Positions 1 through 9,239 are shown, counted from the stretch's first letter. The stretch: 64,000 bases of DNA from Luteibacter jiangsuensis (GCF_011742555.1 NZ_JAAQQR010000003.1:62001-126000), one strand, 5' to 3'. Numbers and translations: made by a program. The notes: generated by a model from the sequence alone, not told the origin.

Positions 1-287
1 TGAATGTCTTCCTCATCGGCGTCGGTGGTGCGCTCGCTACCGTGCTGCAGACGAGGCTGATGGACGTGGCCGGCGATGCGCAGGGGCTCGCCGCTGCGTT
101 GAACCATTCGGCGTTCAACACGGCGAATGCGCTCGGGCCGTTTCTCGGCGGGCTGGCCATTGCGCATGGTTACGGCTGGACGTCGCCGGGCTGGGTGGGG
201 AGCGCCCTCGCGCTGTGCGGTCTGGGCATCTGGGCGGTGTCGGTTAGTTCAGGCCGCGAGCAGAGAGTGGCCGCCGAGTCGTATTAA
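1..287 (+). CDS. MFS transporter, C-terminal end (5' cut by window)
   Basis: The reading frame is open from the window edge and encodes about 94 C-terminal residues. They are rich in Ala, Gly and Leu and form two to three hydrophobic segments, with the motif NHSAFNTANALGPFLGG. That Asn/Ala/Gly pattern is typical of helices 10-11 in DHA1-type drug or arabinose-efflux MFS proteins (AraJ/YdhP-like). The tail is short and polar and ends in ESY. Family membership is fairly safe; the substrate cannot be inferred from this fragment. It points toward dinD, which is on the opposite strand. The 130 bases between them show nothing recognisable. Confidence 0.7.
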   Translation, partial: NVFLIGVGGALATVLQTRLMDVAGDAQGLAAALNHSAFNTANALGPFLGGLAIAHGYGWTSPGWVGSALALCGLGIWAVSVSSGREQRVAAESY

Positions 288-418
288 GGAACGTCACTTC
301 CGATACAGAAGCGGCTCCCCGGGCGTGTAGATCAGCCGCGAGCTTGGGCGCGAGGGGATGAAGCTGAGTGCTCAGTTGGAAAGCTTGTTCAAGCTCAAAC
401 CTCCAAAATCGTCTCCAG

Positions 419-1288
419 TCAGTCTGTGTCTTGCTGCTTGGAAGCGGGGAGTTTCCCTGCCTGTATTACGAGCTTCCTCTCTTCGGTCTTCACGCGACGC
501 TCTAGCTTCTTAATGTCTTCTTCGGCGGGAAGTCGCTCAGGCTGGATGCCGCGCTGGCCGAGCATGTCGCGCACACTGCTGTTGTTCTGCTCGTGCTCGC
601 GGGTGATCAACGATTCGCCATGCAGCCGGTCCTGCGTGACGTTATGGTTGGTCATTTCGGTCGCAAGATTCTTGGCCGCTATGGTCAGCGTGGGCAGGAA
701 GTCGGCCAGTGGGCGGGTCTGGGTGATGCCATAGCGATCTTTCATCATCTGGGTGGTGTGGCCGCCGAACAGTGCGGCATCGCCCTTGGAGCGGATACGG
801 CCAAATCCCTTATCGTCCACGCCACGCTCGTAGAGTTTCTGCGATAGAGTCTTTTCCGATTCTCGCAGGCGCTCTCGGGCGTCCAGACGGGCCTGCAGGC
901 GCATGCGGTCTTCGATCACTTCCTGCTTGCGCGTCTGGATCGCGAAGTAGCTCTGGGCGAAAGCGATAGCCTGCTTTCGCGGGTCGCCGTTCTGGGCGAC
1001 GAGATAGCAGGCATAGCGGGTGAGCATGAAGTCTTCGACCGGGCGTTGACCTCCCTTGCCGATCTCGATCATTTTCGTGACGCCACGAAAATGATCCGCT
1101 TGTTCATAACCCGTTGTTCTGCAAGACTCTATGGCACGCTCGATGGCAGTCTTGAAGTTCTCCCAGCGTACATAGCCAAGGGGCTCCATCAGGTCACGGG
1201 CGAACCAGAAAGTCACGCCTTCTTCGGGGATGGTCTGACTCAAACCATCGAAATGGCTTTTCAGCAGCTGGATGTCATGGGATTCCAT
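419..1288 (-). CDS. dinD: DNA damage-inducible protein D
   Basis: The 289-residue protein fits DinD (about 275 residues in E. coli). An N-terminal BRO-N-like domain covers roughly residues 20-125 and contains the ARDLMEPLGYVRWENF stretch. A charged helical middle follows (QARLDARERLRESEKTL), then the DinD-type centre with GDAALFGGHTT and MKDRYGI. In E. coli DinD is LexA-controlled and inhibits RecA-mediated strand exchange; this is family knowledge. No clear LexA operator is visible upstream. A TATAAT hexamer on the minus strand at 1396-1401 could be its -10. DinD genes occur patchily and are often in accessory DNA, although this one sits beside the origin block. Confidence 0.85.
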   Translation of the reverse strand: MESHDIQLLKSHFDGLSQTIPEEGVTFWFARDLMEPLGYVRWENFKTAIERAIESCRTTGYEQADHFRGVTKMIEIGKGGQRPVEDFMLTRYACYLVAQNGDPRKQAIAFAQSYFAIQTRKQEVIEDRMRLQARLDARERLRESEKTLSQKLYERGVDDKGFGRIRSKGDAALFGGHTTQMMKDRYGITQTRPLADFLPTLTIAAKNLATEMTNHNVTQDRLHGESLITREHEQNNSSVRDMLGQRGIQPERLPAEEDIKKLERRVKTEERKLVIQAGKLPASKQQDTD

Positions 1289-1469
1289 TCGGCTTCTCCG
1301 AGTGTCAGGCGATCTTCCATCGCGCCGCGGATGCTAGACGACGGATGGTCACGAAGGGCGTTGTTCAGGTCTCTCGTCTCTATCTCTCGCGCTCGATTAT
1401 AGAGTCTTCAACAGGTGGCGATTGAGTGCCTCGGCTCGACCAAGTGGCTCGGAAGTCCTTGGATTCATC

Positions 1470-2813
1470 TCACTTCCCGATACAAAACGAACTGAAGATC
1501 GCACCCAGCAAATCGTCGGACGAGTAGGCGCCGGTAATTTCCCCTAGCGCCTGCTGCGCCTGGCGCAGTTCCTCGGCGGCCAGTTCGCCCGCATGGCTGT
1601 CGTGCAATGCATCCGCCGTTCGCGCGAGATGATCGCGCACGACCTCGAGCGCCACCACGTGGCGTCGCCGCGCGCTGAAGGCGCCTTCGCCTGCGCCGGC
1701 CGTGGCCAGGTCACGGAGCAGGGCGCGAAGCGCATCGAGGCCTTCGCCAGTGCGCGCCGAGAGCCACAGCGTCTCGTGATTTTCGCGGGTCTCGCGATGA
1801 GCGGCTTTGTCGGCAAGGTCGATCTTGTTGATGACGACGATGCGCGTGGCATGTGCCGGCGTGCCGTCGAAGAAAGCGAGGTCGCTGTCGGCGTGGTCGG
1901 TGTCGGTGACGAGGAGGGCGACATCGCAGCGCTCGAGTTGCGCGCGTGCGCGGCGGATACCTTCGCGTTCCACGATGTCTTCGGACTCGCGCAGCCCCGC
2001 GGTATCCGCCAGTTCGAGCGTGGCGCCGTCGATGGTGACGGATTCGCGCAGCACGTCGCGCGTGGTGCCGGGAATATCGGTGACGATGGCGCGTTCCTGC
2101 CCCGCCAGCGCGTTCAGCAGGCTGGACTTGCCGGCATTCGGACGGCCGACGATCGCCACGGCAATGCCGTCGTTCAAGCGCACGCCGCGACGCGTTTCCA
2201 CCAGCAATGCATCCAGGTGCGCGCGTAGCGCGGCAAGCTTCTCGCCGATGACGGGATCGGCGAGGAAGTCGATTTCCTCTTCCGGGAAATCGATGGCGGC
2301 CTCGATGTGCACGCGCAAGCCGATCAGTTCGGCAAGCAGCGATTCCACGCGCGCGGAGAACACGCCTTCCATGGAGCGCAGCGCGGCACGCGCACCGGCT
2401 TCGGAGGTGGCGGCGACCACGTCGGCCACCGCTTCCGCCTGGGCGAGGTCCAGCTTGCCGTTGAGGAACGCGCGCTCGGTAAATTCGCCCGGACGGGCGA
2501 GGCGGGCACCAAGCGATACAACGCGGCGGAGCAGGGCGTCCAGCAGCACCGTGCTGCCGTGGCCTTGCAGTTCCAGCACGTGTTCGCCGGTGTAGGACGC
2601 CGGCGCAGGGAAGTGGAGCAAGATGCCGCGATCGATCAGTTCGCCGTTGCCATCGCGAAACGCGGTGAAGTGCGCATGACGCGGAAGCGGTTCGCGGCCG
2701 AGCATCGCGCGCGCGATCTCCGGCACGCGTGGCCCGGACACGCGAACGGCGCCGACACCCGCCGCGCCGGCGCCGGTGGCGATGGCCGCGATGGTGTCGT
2801 CGCCGTGGTTCAT
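1470..2813 (-). CDS. mnmE: tRNA modification GTPase MnmE
   Basis: The 447-residue protein works with MnmG to form the 5-carboxymethylaminomethyl group on U34 of certain tRNAs. The N-terminal formyl-THF-binding domain begins MNHGDDTIAAIATGAGAAG. The G domain sits in the helical domain, with P-loop GRPNAGKSS, switch region IPGTTRD, DTAG and NKID. The C terminus is FCIGK, the conserved Cys-Ile-Gly-Lys ending. I chose the Met at 2813 because it gives the canonical N terminus; the frame is open further upstream, but that extra sequence overlaps yidC. It lies 52 bases downstream of yidC in the usual yidC-mnmE order. Confidence 0.97.
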   Translation of the reverse strand: MNHGDDTIAAIATGAGAAGVGAVRVSGPRVPEIARAMLGREPLPRHAHFTAFRDGNGELIDRGILLHFPAPASYTGEHVLELQGHGSTVLLDALLRRVVSLGARLARPGEFTERAFLNGKLDLAQAEAVADVVAATSEAGARAALRSMEGVFSARVESLLAELIGLRVHIEAAIDFPEEEIDFLADPVIGEKLAALRAHLDALLVETRRGVRLNDGIAVAIVGRPNAGKSSLLNALAGQERAIVTDIPGTTRDVLRESVTIDGATLELADTAGLRESEDIVEREGIRRARAQLERCDVALLVTDTDHADSDLAFFDGTPAHATRIVVINKIDLADKAAHRETRENHETLWLSARTGEGLDALRALLRDLATAGAGEGAFSARRRHVVALEVVRDHLARTADALHDSHAGELAAEELRQAQQALGEITGAYSSDDLLGAIFSSFCIGK

Positions 2814-2865
2814 GCGTTGCCTTCCAAAGCCGGACGGCGCGCCTTGCGACGCGCCGTCCGGTGAA

Positions 2866-4572
2866 TCATGCCGTCTTGGCCTTGAGGTCGGCCTTGTCGA
2901 CGCTGCGGTTGATCCACCACTGCTGCAGCAGGCTGGTGGCACCGTTCACCGTCCAGTAGAGCACGAGGCCGGCCGGGAAGAAGGCGAAGAACACGCCGAA
3001 GATCAGCGGCATCACCTTCATCATCTTGGCCTGGGTCGGATCCATGCCCGCGGTGGGCATCATGCGCTGCGTGAGCAGCGTGACCAGGAAGTAGAGCACC
3101 GGTAGCACGTAGAGCGGATCGGGCGCCGACAGGTCGTGGATCCAGCCGACGAACGGCGCCTGGCGCAGCTCGATGGATTCGGAGAGGACGCGCAGCAGGC
3201 CGATGAAGATGGGGAAGGTGATGAGGATGGGCAGGCAGCCCGCCATCGGATTCACCTTCTCCTTCTTGTACAGCTCCATCATTGCCTGCTGCATCTTCAT
3301 GCGGTCGTCGCCGTAGCGCTCCTTGAGCGCGGCGACACGCGGCTGCAGCTTGCGCATGCGCGCGCCGGAACGGAACTGCGCATCGGTGAGCTTGAACAGC
3401 GCGGCCTTGATGAGCAGCACGAGCAGGATGATGGCCACGCCCCAGTTGCCGCTGATGGCGTGCAGCTTCGACAGCAGCCAGTGCAGGGGCTGGGCGATGA
3501 TCGTCAGCCAGCCGTAATTGCTGGTGAGTTCGAGGCCCGGCGCGATGACGTCGAGCGTGCCCTGCAGCTTGGGACCGACATAGAGGCGTGCGACGCTATC
3601 GGCGCTCTGGCCGGGCGCCACCTGGATGGCGGGGCCAAAGGCGCGCACGAGATAACGCGGGGTGGCGGAGTTGGGATCGACGATATTGCTGCTGTACGTC
3701 ACACCCTGGTCGGCCGGCGGAATCCAGGCGACGAAGAAGTAGTGCTGCAGCATGCTGATCCAGCCGCCGGTGATCTGGCGGTTGAGCGGCTTCTTCGCGA
3801 AGTCGTCGAAATGCAGCGATTCGAACTTGTTGTCGGGGCTGTACCACGCCGCACCGAAGAAGCTGTGCTGCTCGGGATCGGTATAGGCCTTGAGCCAGCT
3901 GGCCTTGGGTGCCGGCACGCGTTGCAGCTGCTCGTACGCGTTGCCCGTCCAGGCCGCGGCCGAACCGTTCTCGATGCGCTGATCGAGATCGACCACATAG
4001 TTGGTGCGGTTGAGCGTGTAACGCTTCACCACCTTCACGCCGGACGGGTCGGTCCATGTGAGGTCGATGCTGGCCGTCTTCTGGCCATCGGCCAGCGTGA
4101 CGTTGGTCTGGTCGGCGTGGAAGAGGGCGCGATGATCGGGCGCGGCACCGGTGCTGCTGACGAGGCCATTCTGGGCCGCGAAGAAATGCGCGGGGTCGTC
4201 GTTGAGCAGGCGGGCCGGCGGCGGATTCGGATCCTTCTTCGTCACCGGGTCGCGCGGGTAGGCCAGCAGTTCGGAACGTACGATGCTGCCGCCGCGGGTA
4301 TCGATCGTCAGGCGCAGCACGTCGTTCGACAGCGTGACCAGTTCTCCCTTGCCGTCGGCGGGCGCTGCCGTCTCGTTCGGCACGGCGGCCGGTGCGGTGG
4401 AACCTGGGACGCTGTTGTCGGCGTTCGCCTTGCCGGCGCCTGCGGCTGCGTCGGTCTGTGCGGCGGGCGTCGGTGCGACCGGCTGCGGGCCGTAGTCCTT
4501 CTCCCATTCCGTCCACAGCAAGTACGCCACGAACATGAGCGCGAAGAAGAGGAGCGTGCGCGTTTGATTCAT
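2866..4572 (-). CDS. yidC: Membrane protein insertase YidC
   Basis: This is a 568-residue Oxa1-family insertase of the inner membrane, acting alone or with SecYEG. It has an N-terminal signal anchor (RTLLFFALMFVAYLLW), an Ala/Pro-rich linker, and the large periplasmic beta-sandwich typical of Gram-negative YidC. The conserved core follows from about residue 350, with GNWGVAIILLVLLIKAALF, the cytoplasmic hairpin (MQQAMMELYKKEKVNP) and the GCLPILITFPIFIGL helix. Length and order match proteobacterial YidC. No yidD gene lies in the 65 bases between rnpA and yidC, a position where many bacteria carry it. Confidence 0.97.
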   Translation of the reverse strand: MNQTRTLLFFALMFVAYLLWTEWEKDYGPQPVAPTPAAQTDAAAGAGKANADNSVPGSTAPAAVPNETAAPADGKGELVTLSNDVLRLTIDTRGGSIVRSELLAYPRDPVTKKDPNPPPARLLNDDPAHFFAAQNGLVSSTGAAPDHRALFHADQTNVTLADGQKTASIDLTWTDPSGVKVVKRYTLNRTNYVVDLDQRIENGSAAAWTGNAYEQLQRVPAPKASWLKAYTDPEQHSFFGAAWYSPDNKFESLHFDDFAKKPLNRQITGGWISMLQHYFFVAWIPPADQGVTYSSNIVDPNSATPRYLVRAFGPAIQVAPGQSADSVARLYVGPKLQGTLDVIAPGLELTSNYGWLTIIAQPLHWLLSKLHAISGNWGVAIILLVLLIKAALFKLTDAQFRSGARMRKLQPRVAALKERYGDDRMKMQQAMMELYKKEKVNPMAGCLPILITFPIFIGLLRVLSESIELRQAPFVGWIHDLSAPDPLYVLPVLYFLVTLLTQRMMPTAGMDPTQAKMMKVMPLIFGVFFAFFPAGLVLYWTVNGATSLLQQWWINRSVDKADLKAKTA

Positions 4573-4637
4573 TGCTTAGGCCAGATCCGAAGGGAGCCAC
4601 GGCCTGCTGGCCGGGAAAGGCGGGAAGAACGGTGAGG

Positions 4638-5018
4638 TCAACGCACGATTGTGCCGTCGGCACCCTCGCGCTTCAACGGCCGGATACGGCGGAACAGACC
4701 GTCGAGCTCGGCCAGCAGGACCGAGCCCGGCTCGCCAACGGCGCTGTCGCGGGCCATGACGAGGATGTCGACCGGCGGCAGCGCAGGGCGCGCGCGACGA
4801 AAGGCCTCGCGGGCGAGGCGCTTGATCCGGTTGCGATCCACCGCGCGCTTGGAACACCGCTTGGAGATGGCCAGGCCGAGCCGGGCGGTGCCGGCGTCGT
4901 TGTTTCCGAAGCGCAAAAGAAAACAGCGGCCGCCGAGGCGACCGCTGACTGTTCGCAATGCGGCGAAGTCGGCGGCGCGGCGTAGCCGCGCATCGCGCGG
5001 CAAGGCGGCGGCGCGCAC
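4638..5018 (-). CDS. rnpA: Ribonuclease P protein component
   Basis: The 126-residue basic protein is the protein subunit of RNase P, which matures tRNA 5' ends with the rnpB RNA. The N terminus (LPRDARLRRAADFAALR) and the diagnostic RNR motif (RAVDRNRIKRLAREAFR) are both present. A C-terminal extension of a few residues (KREGADGTIVR) follows the fold. It is 14 bases downstream of rpmH, the near-universal arrangement, and is co-directional with yidC and mnmE, so the four probably form one transcription unit read away from the origin. Confidence 0.96.
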   Translation of the reverse strand: MRAAALPRDARLRRAADFAALRTVSGRLGGRCFLLRFGNNDAGTARLGLAISKRCSKRAVDRNRIKRLAREAFRRARPALPPVDILVMARDSAVGEPGSVLLAELDGLFRRIRPLKREGADGTIVR

Positions 5019-5032
5019 GACAGGCGAGCCGC

Positions 5033-5167
5033 TTACGGGATCAGGCGCTTGCGACCCTTCGCACGACGGGCGTTGAGGATCTTGCGGCCGTCGGCGGTGG
5101 CCATGCGGGCGCGGAAGCCGTGCGTGCGGGCACGCTTGAGCTTGCTGGGCTGGAAAGTACGCTTCAT
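5033..5167 (-). CDS. rpmH: 50S ribosomal protein L34
   Basis: The 44-residue basic protein is L34 of the large ribosomal subunit. It begins [19 protein letters not shown] and ends in GRKRLIP, which are hallmark sequences. The frame stays open 51 bases further upstream, but the canonical MKRTFQPS start at 5167 is chosen. It is transcribed divergently from dnaA across a 191-base gap that holds the promoters of both genes. No perfect DnaA box is visible in that gap, unlike the dnaA-dnaN gap. Confidence 0.97.
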   Translation of the reverse strand: MKRTFQPSKLKRARTHGFRARMATADGRKILNARRAKGRKRLIP

Positions 5168-5358
5168 GGCGCTACATCCGGATGAAGATGGAAAAAGGCC
5201 CGAGAGTATGCGTGACATTCCGTAGGACTGTCAACCGCTTGGGCGAAGGACGACATGCAGGCCTTGCGATGGCCGGAGCCCGAGGCGGGGGCGGAACACT
5301 GGTAGACTTCGTCGTCCACCCCGCGCGCACGCGCCCTAAGCTGTGGCAAGAATACCTG

Positions 5359-6714
5359 ATGAGTGATCTCTGGAGGCGCTGTCTCGAGCGTCTTGAAGGC
5401 GAGTTGACGTCCGAGGACGTCCATACCTGGCTGATGCCGCTGCAAGCCAGGGAGGACGGGCACGGGCTGTTCCTCTACGCGCCGAACCCCTATTCGCTGG
5501 ACACCGTGCGCGAGCAGTACCTGGACAAGATCCAGTCGATCGTCGAACACCTGAGCGGCCGCGCCCTGCCCGTTCGCCTGGAGGTCGGCTCGTCCGGCAC
5601 CCGCGCGATGCCGGGCCGCCCGGCGTCGTCCATCGCGCCCACGCCGTCCCAGGCGGCGCCGCGCATGGCAGAGCCCGCGCACGAGCCACCGCACGTGCAC
5701 AACCTCGACCCGCACTACACGTTCGAAACCTTCGTCGAAGGCAAGTCGAACCAGCTGGGCAAGGCCGCGGCCATGCAAGTGGCCATGAACCCGGGGCGCG
5801 CGTACAACCCGCTGCTGCTCTACGGCGGCACCGGCCTCGGCAAGACCCATCTCATGCATGCCGCCGGCAACATGCTCATGCAGAACAATCCGGGCGCGAA
5901 GGTGCTTTACCTTCGTTCGGAACAGTTCGTCAGCGGCATGGTGAAGGCGCTGCAGCAGAAGAACATGGACGACTTCAAGCGCCGCTTCCGTTCGGTGGAC
6001 GCGCTGCTGATCGACGACATCCAGTTCTTCGCCGGCAAGGACACGACGCAGGAGGAGTTCTTCCATACCTTCAATGCGCTGTTCGAGGCGAAGCAGCAGA
6101 TCATCCTCACCTGCGACCGCTATCCGAAGGAACTGGACAAGCTCGAGCCGCGCCTGAAATCGCGCCTGGGCTGGGGCCTGTCGGTGGCCATCGAGCCGCC
6201 CGATTTCGAGACGCGCGCCGCCATCCTGCTCTCCAAGGCGGCGGAGAAGGAGATGGAAGTGTCCGAGGACGTGGCGATGTTGCTGGCCAAGCGCATCCGC
6301 AGCAACGTGCGCGACCTGGAAGGCGCCCTCAACACGCTGGCGGCCCGCGCCAACTTCTATCGCAAGCCGATCACCACCGACTTCGCCGAAGAAACCCTGC
6401 GCGACCTGCTCAACACCCACGCGCAGGCCGTCACGGTGCCGAACATCCAGAAGACCGTGGCCGATTACTACCAGGTGCGTCTGTCCGACCTGCTCTCCAA
6501 GCGCCGTGTGCGCTCGCTGGCGCGTCCCCGGCAGGTGGCCATGGCCCTGTCCAAGGAACTGACCGAGCACAGCCTCCCAGAGATCGGAGAGGCGTTCGGC
6601 GGGCGCGATCACACGACGGTGCTGCACGCCTGCCGCACGATCCGCGGTTTCTGCGAGAAAGATGTACGCATGCGCCAGGACTGGGAGCAGCTCATACGTA
6701 TATTGACGGGCTGA
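5359..6714 (+). CDS. dnaA: Chromosomal replication initiator DnaA
   Basis: The 451-residue AAA+ initiator binds DnaA boxes at oriC and opens the duplex. Domain I starts [17 protein letters not shown] Pro/Ala-rich linker (domain II) covers about residues 85-115. The AAA+ core has Walker [10 protein letters not shown] at about 156-164, Walker [10 protein letters not shown] and an arginine-rich sensor region. The C-terminal domain IV carries the DnaA signature [15 protein letters not shown]. The start at 5359 gives the canonical N terminus, so about 59 codons of upstream open frame are discarded. The Shine-Dalgarno sequence is weak. It is followed by oriC and dnaN. Confidence 0.97.
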   Translation: MSDLWRRCLERLEGELTSEDVHTWLMPLQAREDGHGLFLYAPNPYSLDTVREQYLDKIQSIVEHLSGRALPVRLEVGSSGTRAMPGRPASSIAPTPSQAAPRMAEPAHEPPHVHNLDPHYTFETFVEGKSNQLGKAAAMQVAMNPGRAYNPLLLYGGTGLGKTHLMHAAGNMLMQNNPGAKVLYLRSEQFVSGMVKALQQKNMDDFKRRFRSVDALLIDDIQFFAGKDTTQEEFFHTFNALFEAKQQIILTCDRYPKELDKLEPRLKSRLGWGLSVAIEPPDFETRAAILLSKAAEKEMEVSEDVAMLLAKRIRSNVRDLEGALNTLAARANFYRKPITTDFAEETLRDLLNTHAQAVTVPNIQKTVADYYQVRLSDLLSKRRVRSLARPRQVAMALSKELTEHSLPEIGEAFGGRDHTTVLHACRTIRGFCEKDVRMRQDWEQLIRILTG

Positions 6715-6719
6715 GAAGC

Positions 6720-6728
6720 TGTGGATAA
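6720..6728 (-). promoter_or_regulatory. DnaA box 1
   Basis: TGTGGATAA is the exact reverse complement of the consensus TTATCCACA. It begins six bases after the dnaA stop codon. Confidence 0.9.
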
Positions 6729-6765
6729 TAGGTGGATGGACGGAGGACGGTTTCGATGCCCAAAG

Positions 6766-6774
6766 TTATCCACA
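6766..6774 (+). promoter_or_regulatory. DnaA box 2
   Basis: This is an exact match to TTATCCACA, inverted relative to box 1 with 37 bases between them, on the side facing the AT-rich tract. Confidence 0.9.
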
Positions 6775-6927
6775 AGGCACCCACACGAAACCGCGTGTTG
6801 AAGCCAGTCGATATCTTGAATCAAGTTTTTGAATCCTAAGTGGTTTTCTGGCTTTTCAAGATATCCACCGGCCTAACAACTACCACCAATAAAATCTTAA
6901 AAACTTAAAAGCAGGAGTAGGGGACGC

Positions 6928-8028
6928 ATGCAATTCAGCATCCAGAGGGAAGTACTGCTCAAACCCCTGCAGCAGGTGGTGGGCGTCGTGGAACGCCGCC
7001 AGACGCTGCCCGTGCTGGCCAACCTGCTGGTTCGCGCCTCCGGTAGCGAGGTGTCCTTCACCGGTACCGATCTCGAAGTGGAGATGATCGCCACCACCGC
7101 CGCCGACGGCGTGCAGGAAGGCGAGATCACCATTCCGGCGCGAAAGCTTTTCGACATCGTTCGTGCACTGCCCGACGGCGCGAAGATCGACATCAAATTG
7201 AACGGCGAGCGCATTGCGGTGAATGCCGGCCGCAGCCGCTTCACGCTGGCCACGCTCCCGTCCAGCGAATTCCCCACCGTCGACGAGATCGAACTGGTCG
7301 AGCGCGTCACGCTGCCGGAAGAGGTGCTGCGCGATCTCATGGACCGCACCGCCTTCGCCATGGCGAACCAGGACGTGCGCTATTACTTGAACGGCATGCT
7401 CCTGGATCTGCAGGAGCACACGCTGCGCTGCGTGGCCACTGACGGTCACCGTCTTGCGCTCAAGGAAACGAAGCTCGAAAGCTCCGTGTCGGCACGCCGC
7501 CAGATCATCATTCCGCGTAAGGGCGTGAACGAGCTGATCGGCCTGTTCGAATCGGGTGAGGGGTCCGTCGAACTCGAGTTCGGCCGCAACCATCTGCGTG
7601 TACGTCGTGGCGGCGTGGTGTTCACCTCCAAGCTCATTGACGGCCGTTTCCCGGATTACGAGGCCGTGATCCCGCTCGGTGCCGACAAGACGGCCACGAT
7701 CGAGCGTGACGTGCTGCGCAGCGCGCTGCAGCGCGCGGCCATTCTCTCTAACGAGAAGTACCGTGGCGTGAAGCTGGAACTGACGCCGGGCCGTATCAAG
7801 ATCGTTGCGCATAATCCGGAGCAGGAAGAGGCCCAGGAAGAGGTGGAAGCCGAAACGGTCGTCGACGATCTGGCCGTGGGTTTCAACGTGGGTTACCTGC
7901 TCGACGCCCTGGGTGCCCTGCGTGGCGAGAAGGTACGCATCAATCTTCGTGACGCGCAGTCGAGCTGCCTGCTGCAGGAAGAGGGTAACGACGAGGCCCG
8001 TCACGTGGTGATGCCGCTTCGTCTCTGA
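6928..8028 (+). CDS. dnaN: DNA polymerase III beta sliding clamp
   Basis: The 366-residue clamp dimerises around DNA and tethers Pol III and other partners. It starts MQFSIQREVLLKPLQQVVG and ends HVVMPLRL; that C-terminal MPLRL end lines the partner-binding cleft. Internal landmarks are RRQTLPVLANLL and GHRLAL. Length matches the family exactly. A Shine-Dalgarno AGGAG lies about ten bases upstream of the ATG. An acidic loop (PEQEEAQEEVEAE) lies in domain III. dnaA, dnaN, recF and gyrB are co-directional. Confidence 0.97.
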   Translation: MQFSIQREVLLKPLQQVVGVVERRQTLPVLANLLVRASGSEVSFTGTDLEVEMIATTAADGVQEGEITIPARKLFDIVRALPDGAKIDIKLNGERIAVNAGRSRFTLATLPSSEFPTVDEIELVERVTLPEEVLRDLMDRTAFAMANQDVRYYLNGMLLDLQEHTLRCVATDGHRLALKETKLESSVSARRQIIIPRKGVNELIGLFESGEGSVELEFGRNHLRVRRGGVVFTSKLIDGRFPDYEAVIPLGADKTATIERDVLRSALQRAAILSNEKYRGVKLELTPGRIKIVAHNPEQEEAQEEVEAETVVDDLAVGFNVGYLLDALGALRGEKVRINLRDAQSSCLLQEEGNDEARHVVMPLRL

Positions 8029-8033
8029 TGCGC

Positions 8034-8060
8034 CGTAGAAGCGGACTTGTCCGCGACAGC
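8034..8060. repeat. REP-like palindromic element after dnaN
   Basis: A GTAGAAGCGG start leads into the perfect hairpin GCGGACTTGTCCGC (8041-8054) and then GACA. This resembles the singlet REP sequences of Pseudomonas and Xanthomonadales, which have a GTRG head, an imperfect palindrome and a short tail. There is no T-run, so it is not a classic terminator, though it may stabilise the 3' end of dnaN mRNA. Confidence 0.5.
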
Positions 8061-8159
8061 GTTTCGCGCCAGTCTTAACCTCTTGCGCGGTTCGGCCCCA
8101 GACGCCGGGATGTCTCCGACACCCCGGCGTCGTCCGTTTTGGATGGAACAAAGGCTGGT

Positions 8160-9239
8160 ATGAAGTTCGAGTCGCTCCGGATCTCTGGATTACGTTGCCT
8201 GGATGGGGTGGCTGTGACGCCTGCGGCCGGGATCAATGTATTCGTCGGTCCAAATGGCGCGGGGAAGACCAGCGTTCTGGAGGCGGCTTATCTGCTCTCC
8301 CATGGCCGTTCGTTCCGGGCTGGCTCCCGGGATGTGCTTTTGAAGCGTGGGGCTGGCTCGCTTTCGGTCTATGCCGAGGTAAGGAAGGCCGACGGGAGCC
8401 TCCGCCGTCTGGGCCTCGGTCGCGAAGGCGGCCGATGGCAGGCGAGGGTGGACGGTGACCCGACTGCCTCCCTCGGAGCCCTGGTGCAGGAATGCGCCGT
8501 GGTTTGCTTCGAACCCGGGTCGCACGACCTCATTGCGGGCTCATCCGACGAGCGGCGGCGCTATCTCGACTGGGGCATGTTCCACGTGGAACATGGTTTT
8601 GTGGGCCAGTGGCGGCGCTATCAGCGAGCCCTGAAGCAGCGAAACACGCTGCTGCGCCAGGGAGGCTACCCGGACCCATCGCTTCTGGAACCCTGGGAAA
8701 TGGAGCTTGCCGCTGCGGGGGAGTCCATCACGACCTACCGGCGCGACTATCTTTCCAGAGTGGTCCCCCACATCCAGGGCTTCATGGGAAACGTGCTGCC
8801 CGAACTGGGCGCGTTTTCGCTCAGGTATCGGCCTGGCTGGGACGAGAGTTCCGATCTCGCTGCCACGCTGGTCGAACGGAGGCAGCGGGATCTGTCCCGC
8901 GGGCACACGACCGTGGGGCCCCACCGGGCCGACTTTTCCGTGGCGTTCGAGCACGCGCCACTACGCGAACATCTTTCCAGGGGACAGGAAAAGCTTTGCG
9001 CGCTGGCCTGTTTGCTGGGGCAGGCTTCGCTTCACGCGGAACTGCGTGGCGAGTGGCCGGTTGTCTGCCTCGACGATCTTGCATCCGAGCTCGATCGCAC
9101 CCATCAAGAGTGGGTGGTGGGGCAACTTCTCGGGCGCGATGTGCAGGTGTTTGTGACCGGCACGGAGGTGCCGTCGGCGCTCGTTGGTCAGCCTGTTGCG
9201 TTGTTCCACGTGGAACATGGGTTGGTCGGCCCAGGTTAG
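8160..9239 (+). CDS. recF: DNA replication and repair protein RecF
   Basis: The 359-residue SMC-like ATPase acts with RecO and RecR to load RecA at gaps. Walker A is GPNGAGKTS in the N-terminal lobe, the signature is LSRGQEKLCALACLLGQ, and Walker B is VVCLDDLASELD. Start at 8160 gives MKFESLRISGLRCL, the family N terminus. Two parS palindromes lie inside the gene (8578-8593 and 9202-9217). Both are read in the same frame and impose the peptide FHVEHG at two places, so the coding sequence carries a segregation signal. The C terminus after the second site is short (LVGPG). Confidence 0.95.
   Translation: MKFESLRISGLRCLDGVAVTPAAGINVFVGPNGAGKTSVLEAAYLLSHGRSFRAGSRDVLLKRGAGSLSVYAEVRKADGSLRRLGLGREGGRWQARVDGDPTASLGALVQECAVVCFEPGSHDLIAGSSDERRRYLDWGMFHVEHGFVGQWRRYQRALKQRNTLLRQGGYPDPSLLEPWEMELAAAGESITTYRRDYLSRVVPHIQGFMGNVLPELGAFSLRYRPGWDESSDLAATLVERRQRDLSRGHTTVGPHRADFSVAFEHAPLREHLSRGQEKLCALACLLGQASLHAELRGEWPVVCLDDLASELDRTHQEWVVGQLLGRDVQVFVTGTEVPSALVGQPVALFHVEHGLVGPG
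8578..8593. promoter_or_regulatory. parS centromere site 1 (inside recF)
   Basis: TGTTCCACGTGGAACA is a perfect 16-bp palindrome identical to the ParB-binding parS consensus used by Pseudomonas and relatives. It extends to a 20-bp perfect palindrome (8576-8595). It lies about 1.7 kb from oriC. Confidence 0.9.
9202..9217. promoter_or_regulatory. parS centromere site 2 (3' end of recF)
   Basis: A second exact TGTTCCACGTGGAACA, 624 bp from site 1 and inside the last codons of recF. It encodes the same FHVEH peptide as site 1. Confidence 0.9.

Larger units (their letters stand above)
6715..6927. other. oriC: Chromosomal replication origin oriC
   Basis: The dnaA-dnaN gap holds two perfect 9-bp DnaA boxes in opposite orientation, at 6720-6728 and 6766-6774. 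After them comes an AT-rich stretch (about 6808-6912) that is the best candidate unwinding element. That stretch contains an 11-bp perfect inverted repeat, GATATCTTGAA at 6810-6820 and TTCAAGATATC at 6855-6865, plus a short palindrome CTTGAATCAAG at 6815-6825. The position matches the origin in related gammaproteobacteria. Further DnaA sites, if present, are degenerate; the ATATCCACC at 6861-6869 is one possibility. Confidence 0.85.

Noticed and set aside
1289-1469. LexA operator upstream of dinD
   Set aside because: I looked for TTAG-N6-TACTA-type and CTG-N10-CAG-type palindromes and found none convincing.
4576-4857. Possible yidD gene between rnpA and yidC
   Set aside because: The translation lacks YidD motifs and overlaps rnpA; the real gap is 65 bases.
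5164-6627. Long minus-strand frame across dnaA
   Set aside because: Antisense to dnaA; composition bias only.
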